Source of the DNA: Eumeta japonica
Taxonomy: Eukaryota > Arthropoda > Insecta > Lepidoptera > Psychidae
Direction of reading: 5' to 3'
Assembly: GCA_005406025.1 (NCBI GenBank)
Contig: BGZK01000076.1
Coordinates: 620,001 to 684,000 of the forward strand
DNA length: 64,000 bases
This document shows positions 62,844-64,000 of the stretch, in pieces. Position numbers and translations under genes: made by a program. The first letter of the stretch is position 1. Each line of letters begins with the position of its first letter. Below the pieces are notes generated by a model. It had not been told where the DNA came from and did not search any database. It worked only from the letters and a program-made list of their open reading frames with translations.

Positions 62844-64000
62844 CTGTGCACACACGGACACTTGATATACCATACACTCTTACGACTCATTTATAAATTT
62901 TACAACGCCTTGCACGCGATTACGTGGACGTAGACACAGATCGCGTCAAACTTTATGAACGATCTGAAACCATGGCGAGTACGAATTTACGTCGATGTCG
63001 TTAAAACAGATAACAATTAAGTTCATCTGGTATCCTGACCACATTTAGATCCCGATAAAGTTTGAAGCTGTCTTATAGAACAATGTTGAACTGTTATCGA
63101 TGAAAATAAAGTCTGAGCAAACTAGGTATCAAAATACTTATGAATAATGACATAGATTAACATAAGAAATGATAGTTACAGAAAAACTAATTTAGCTATA
63201 CGAAAGTTATACGGTAGGAGAGCTCTTCTAGATACATCTTAAATACTGAGTAGATAAACCAATCTTTGGTAAATGAAATTACGTGTACATAACGAACGAA
63301 CGCTAAACAATAACGAGGTTTAGTTTCGTAGATTTTTATGGTTGTATAATTATTTTTATGTATGGATAATAGAATTTTATGTATGATTTTATGGTATCAT
63401 TTAAATAATTTCCGTAGATTAGCCACGTGAAATAATGTCATACAACCAAGAATTTAATAATTGAAGAACGTCCATATAAAACGTAAATATATTAACTTCG
63501 AGATAGTACATAATAGTTTCAACCATAAACGCGTCCTGACAAACAGTTTTTCCTCCAAATTATTCCTTAGATATTAATTTTAGCCCAAAACCTTATATTC
63601 TACAACAATATTATACCTTAAAATCGTCCAGACTAAACAAACAAGCTGCCAGTGTAAGTCTCATCGACATCCATCCAACGCATCCCGACTTCTAACGGAC
63701 AGACAGAGACCTTGCATTACATAACAAAAACCATTAAAATATTATAGTAGTCTTCATTATCTAAATAAAACACATATTTTGCCTAATCGTCGAACATGAG
63801 ATGGCGTTGCGTCATCTTATGTCTATTCCATAACAGATGGCGCTTATTAGACATTTTTCTTAAATTCCATCAGAACAACGTCGTTGACTCAGTATGTATT
63901 AAATATTTTAGAATAGTACCAATAAATGTTATTGAAAAAGTTTATATCATAAGTCACTGCAGAACGTGTTACTGTACTTTTATTGAAATGTTTCGATTAG
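62844..64000 (-). other. HDAC4: HDAC4 intron running off the window
   Basis: AT-rich sequence upstream of the first visible HDAC4 exon. I see no coding exon with acceptable splice sites on either strand, so the N-terminal exon(s) of HDAC4 must lie beyond 64000. Confidence 0.5.

Overview
This window reads as a nuclear genome segment from an insect, most probably a moth or butterfly. It is AT-rich, has short GC-rich exons split by long AT-rich introns, and is full of DNA-transposon debris of kinds I associate with Lepidoptera: a mori-type mariner fossil, Helitron-like ends reading CTAG followed by T, a pogo-like MITE, and a repeat family carrying a (TG)n/(CA)n tract. I see no bacterial genes, rRNA, tRNA or CRISPR.

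Four protein-coding genes can be read exon by exon. (1) 409-537 (+): the last exon of Wdr24, a GATOR2 subunit; the rest lies upstream of the window. (2) 12172-16817 (-): Rala, a Ral small GTPase of 200 residues in five coding exons, with a candidate 5' UTR exon ending at 26053. A second possible last exon lies 8 kb further downstream at 4131-4238. It is in the same phase and aligns with the start of the normal last exon, but ends in CVIS instead of CAIL. (3) 27114-49095 (+): mio/MIOS, another GATOR2 subunit, about 850 residues in 18 clear coding exons plus one unresolved micro-exon. (4) 51838-62843 (-): HDAC4, a class IIa histone deacetylase. The visible part is 821 residues and includes the MEF2/14-3-3 region and the whole deacetylase domain; the first coding exon(s) lie beyond the right edge.

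The layout is Wdr24 > < Rala, then Rala < > mio head to head, then mio > < HDAC4 tail to tail. The mio and HDAC4 poly(A) signals are only about 40 bp apart. Two of the five GATOR2 subunits flank a Ral gene, so three genes connected with nutrient/TORC1 signalling or membrane traffic lie within 50 kb. Joint regulation is only an inference.

The remaining DNA is intergenic or intronic. It holds: a 3.26-kb Tc1/mariner-superfamily element with long inverted repeats, a broken transposase and two nested insertions (4951-8207); an 812-bp mariner deletion derivative (17865-18676); a CR1-like LINE tail inside a Helitron-like repeat (20540-21531); a 611-bp pogo-like MITE (24011-24621); a short Helitron (28625-28945); a THAP-domain exon antisense inside a mio intron (35118-35309); and a decayed copy of a multicopy protein family of unknown function (about 45420-46870). 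There are also several near-perfect hairpins, the best having 39-bp arms and a 6-nt loop (53605-53688).

The most interesting leads are the alternative Rala C-terminus, a possible 66-nt cassette exon in the HDAC4 catalytic domain (53340-53405), the antisense THAP exon, and the fossil of the uncharacterised family. All identifications come from reading the translations and from memory of the families; no search was run.
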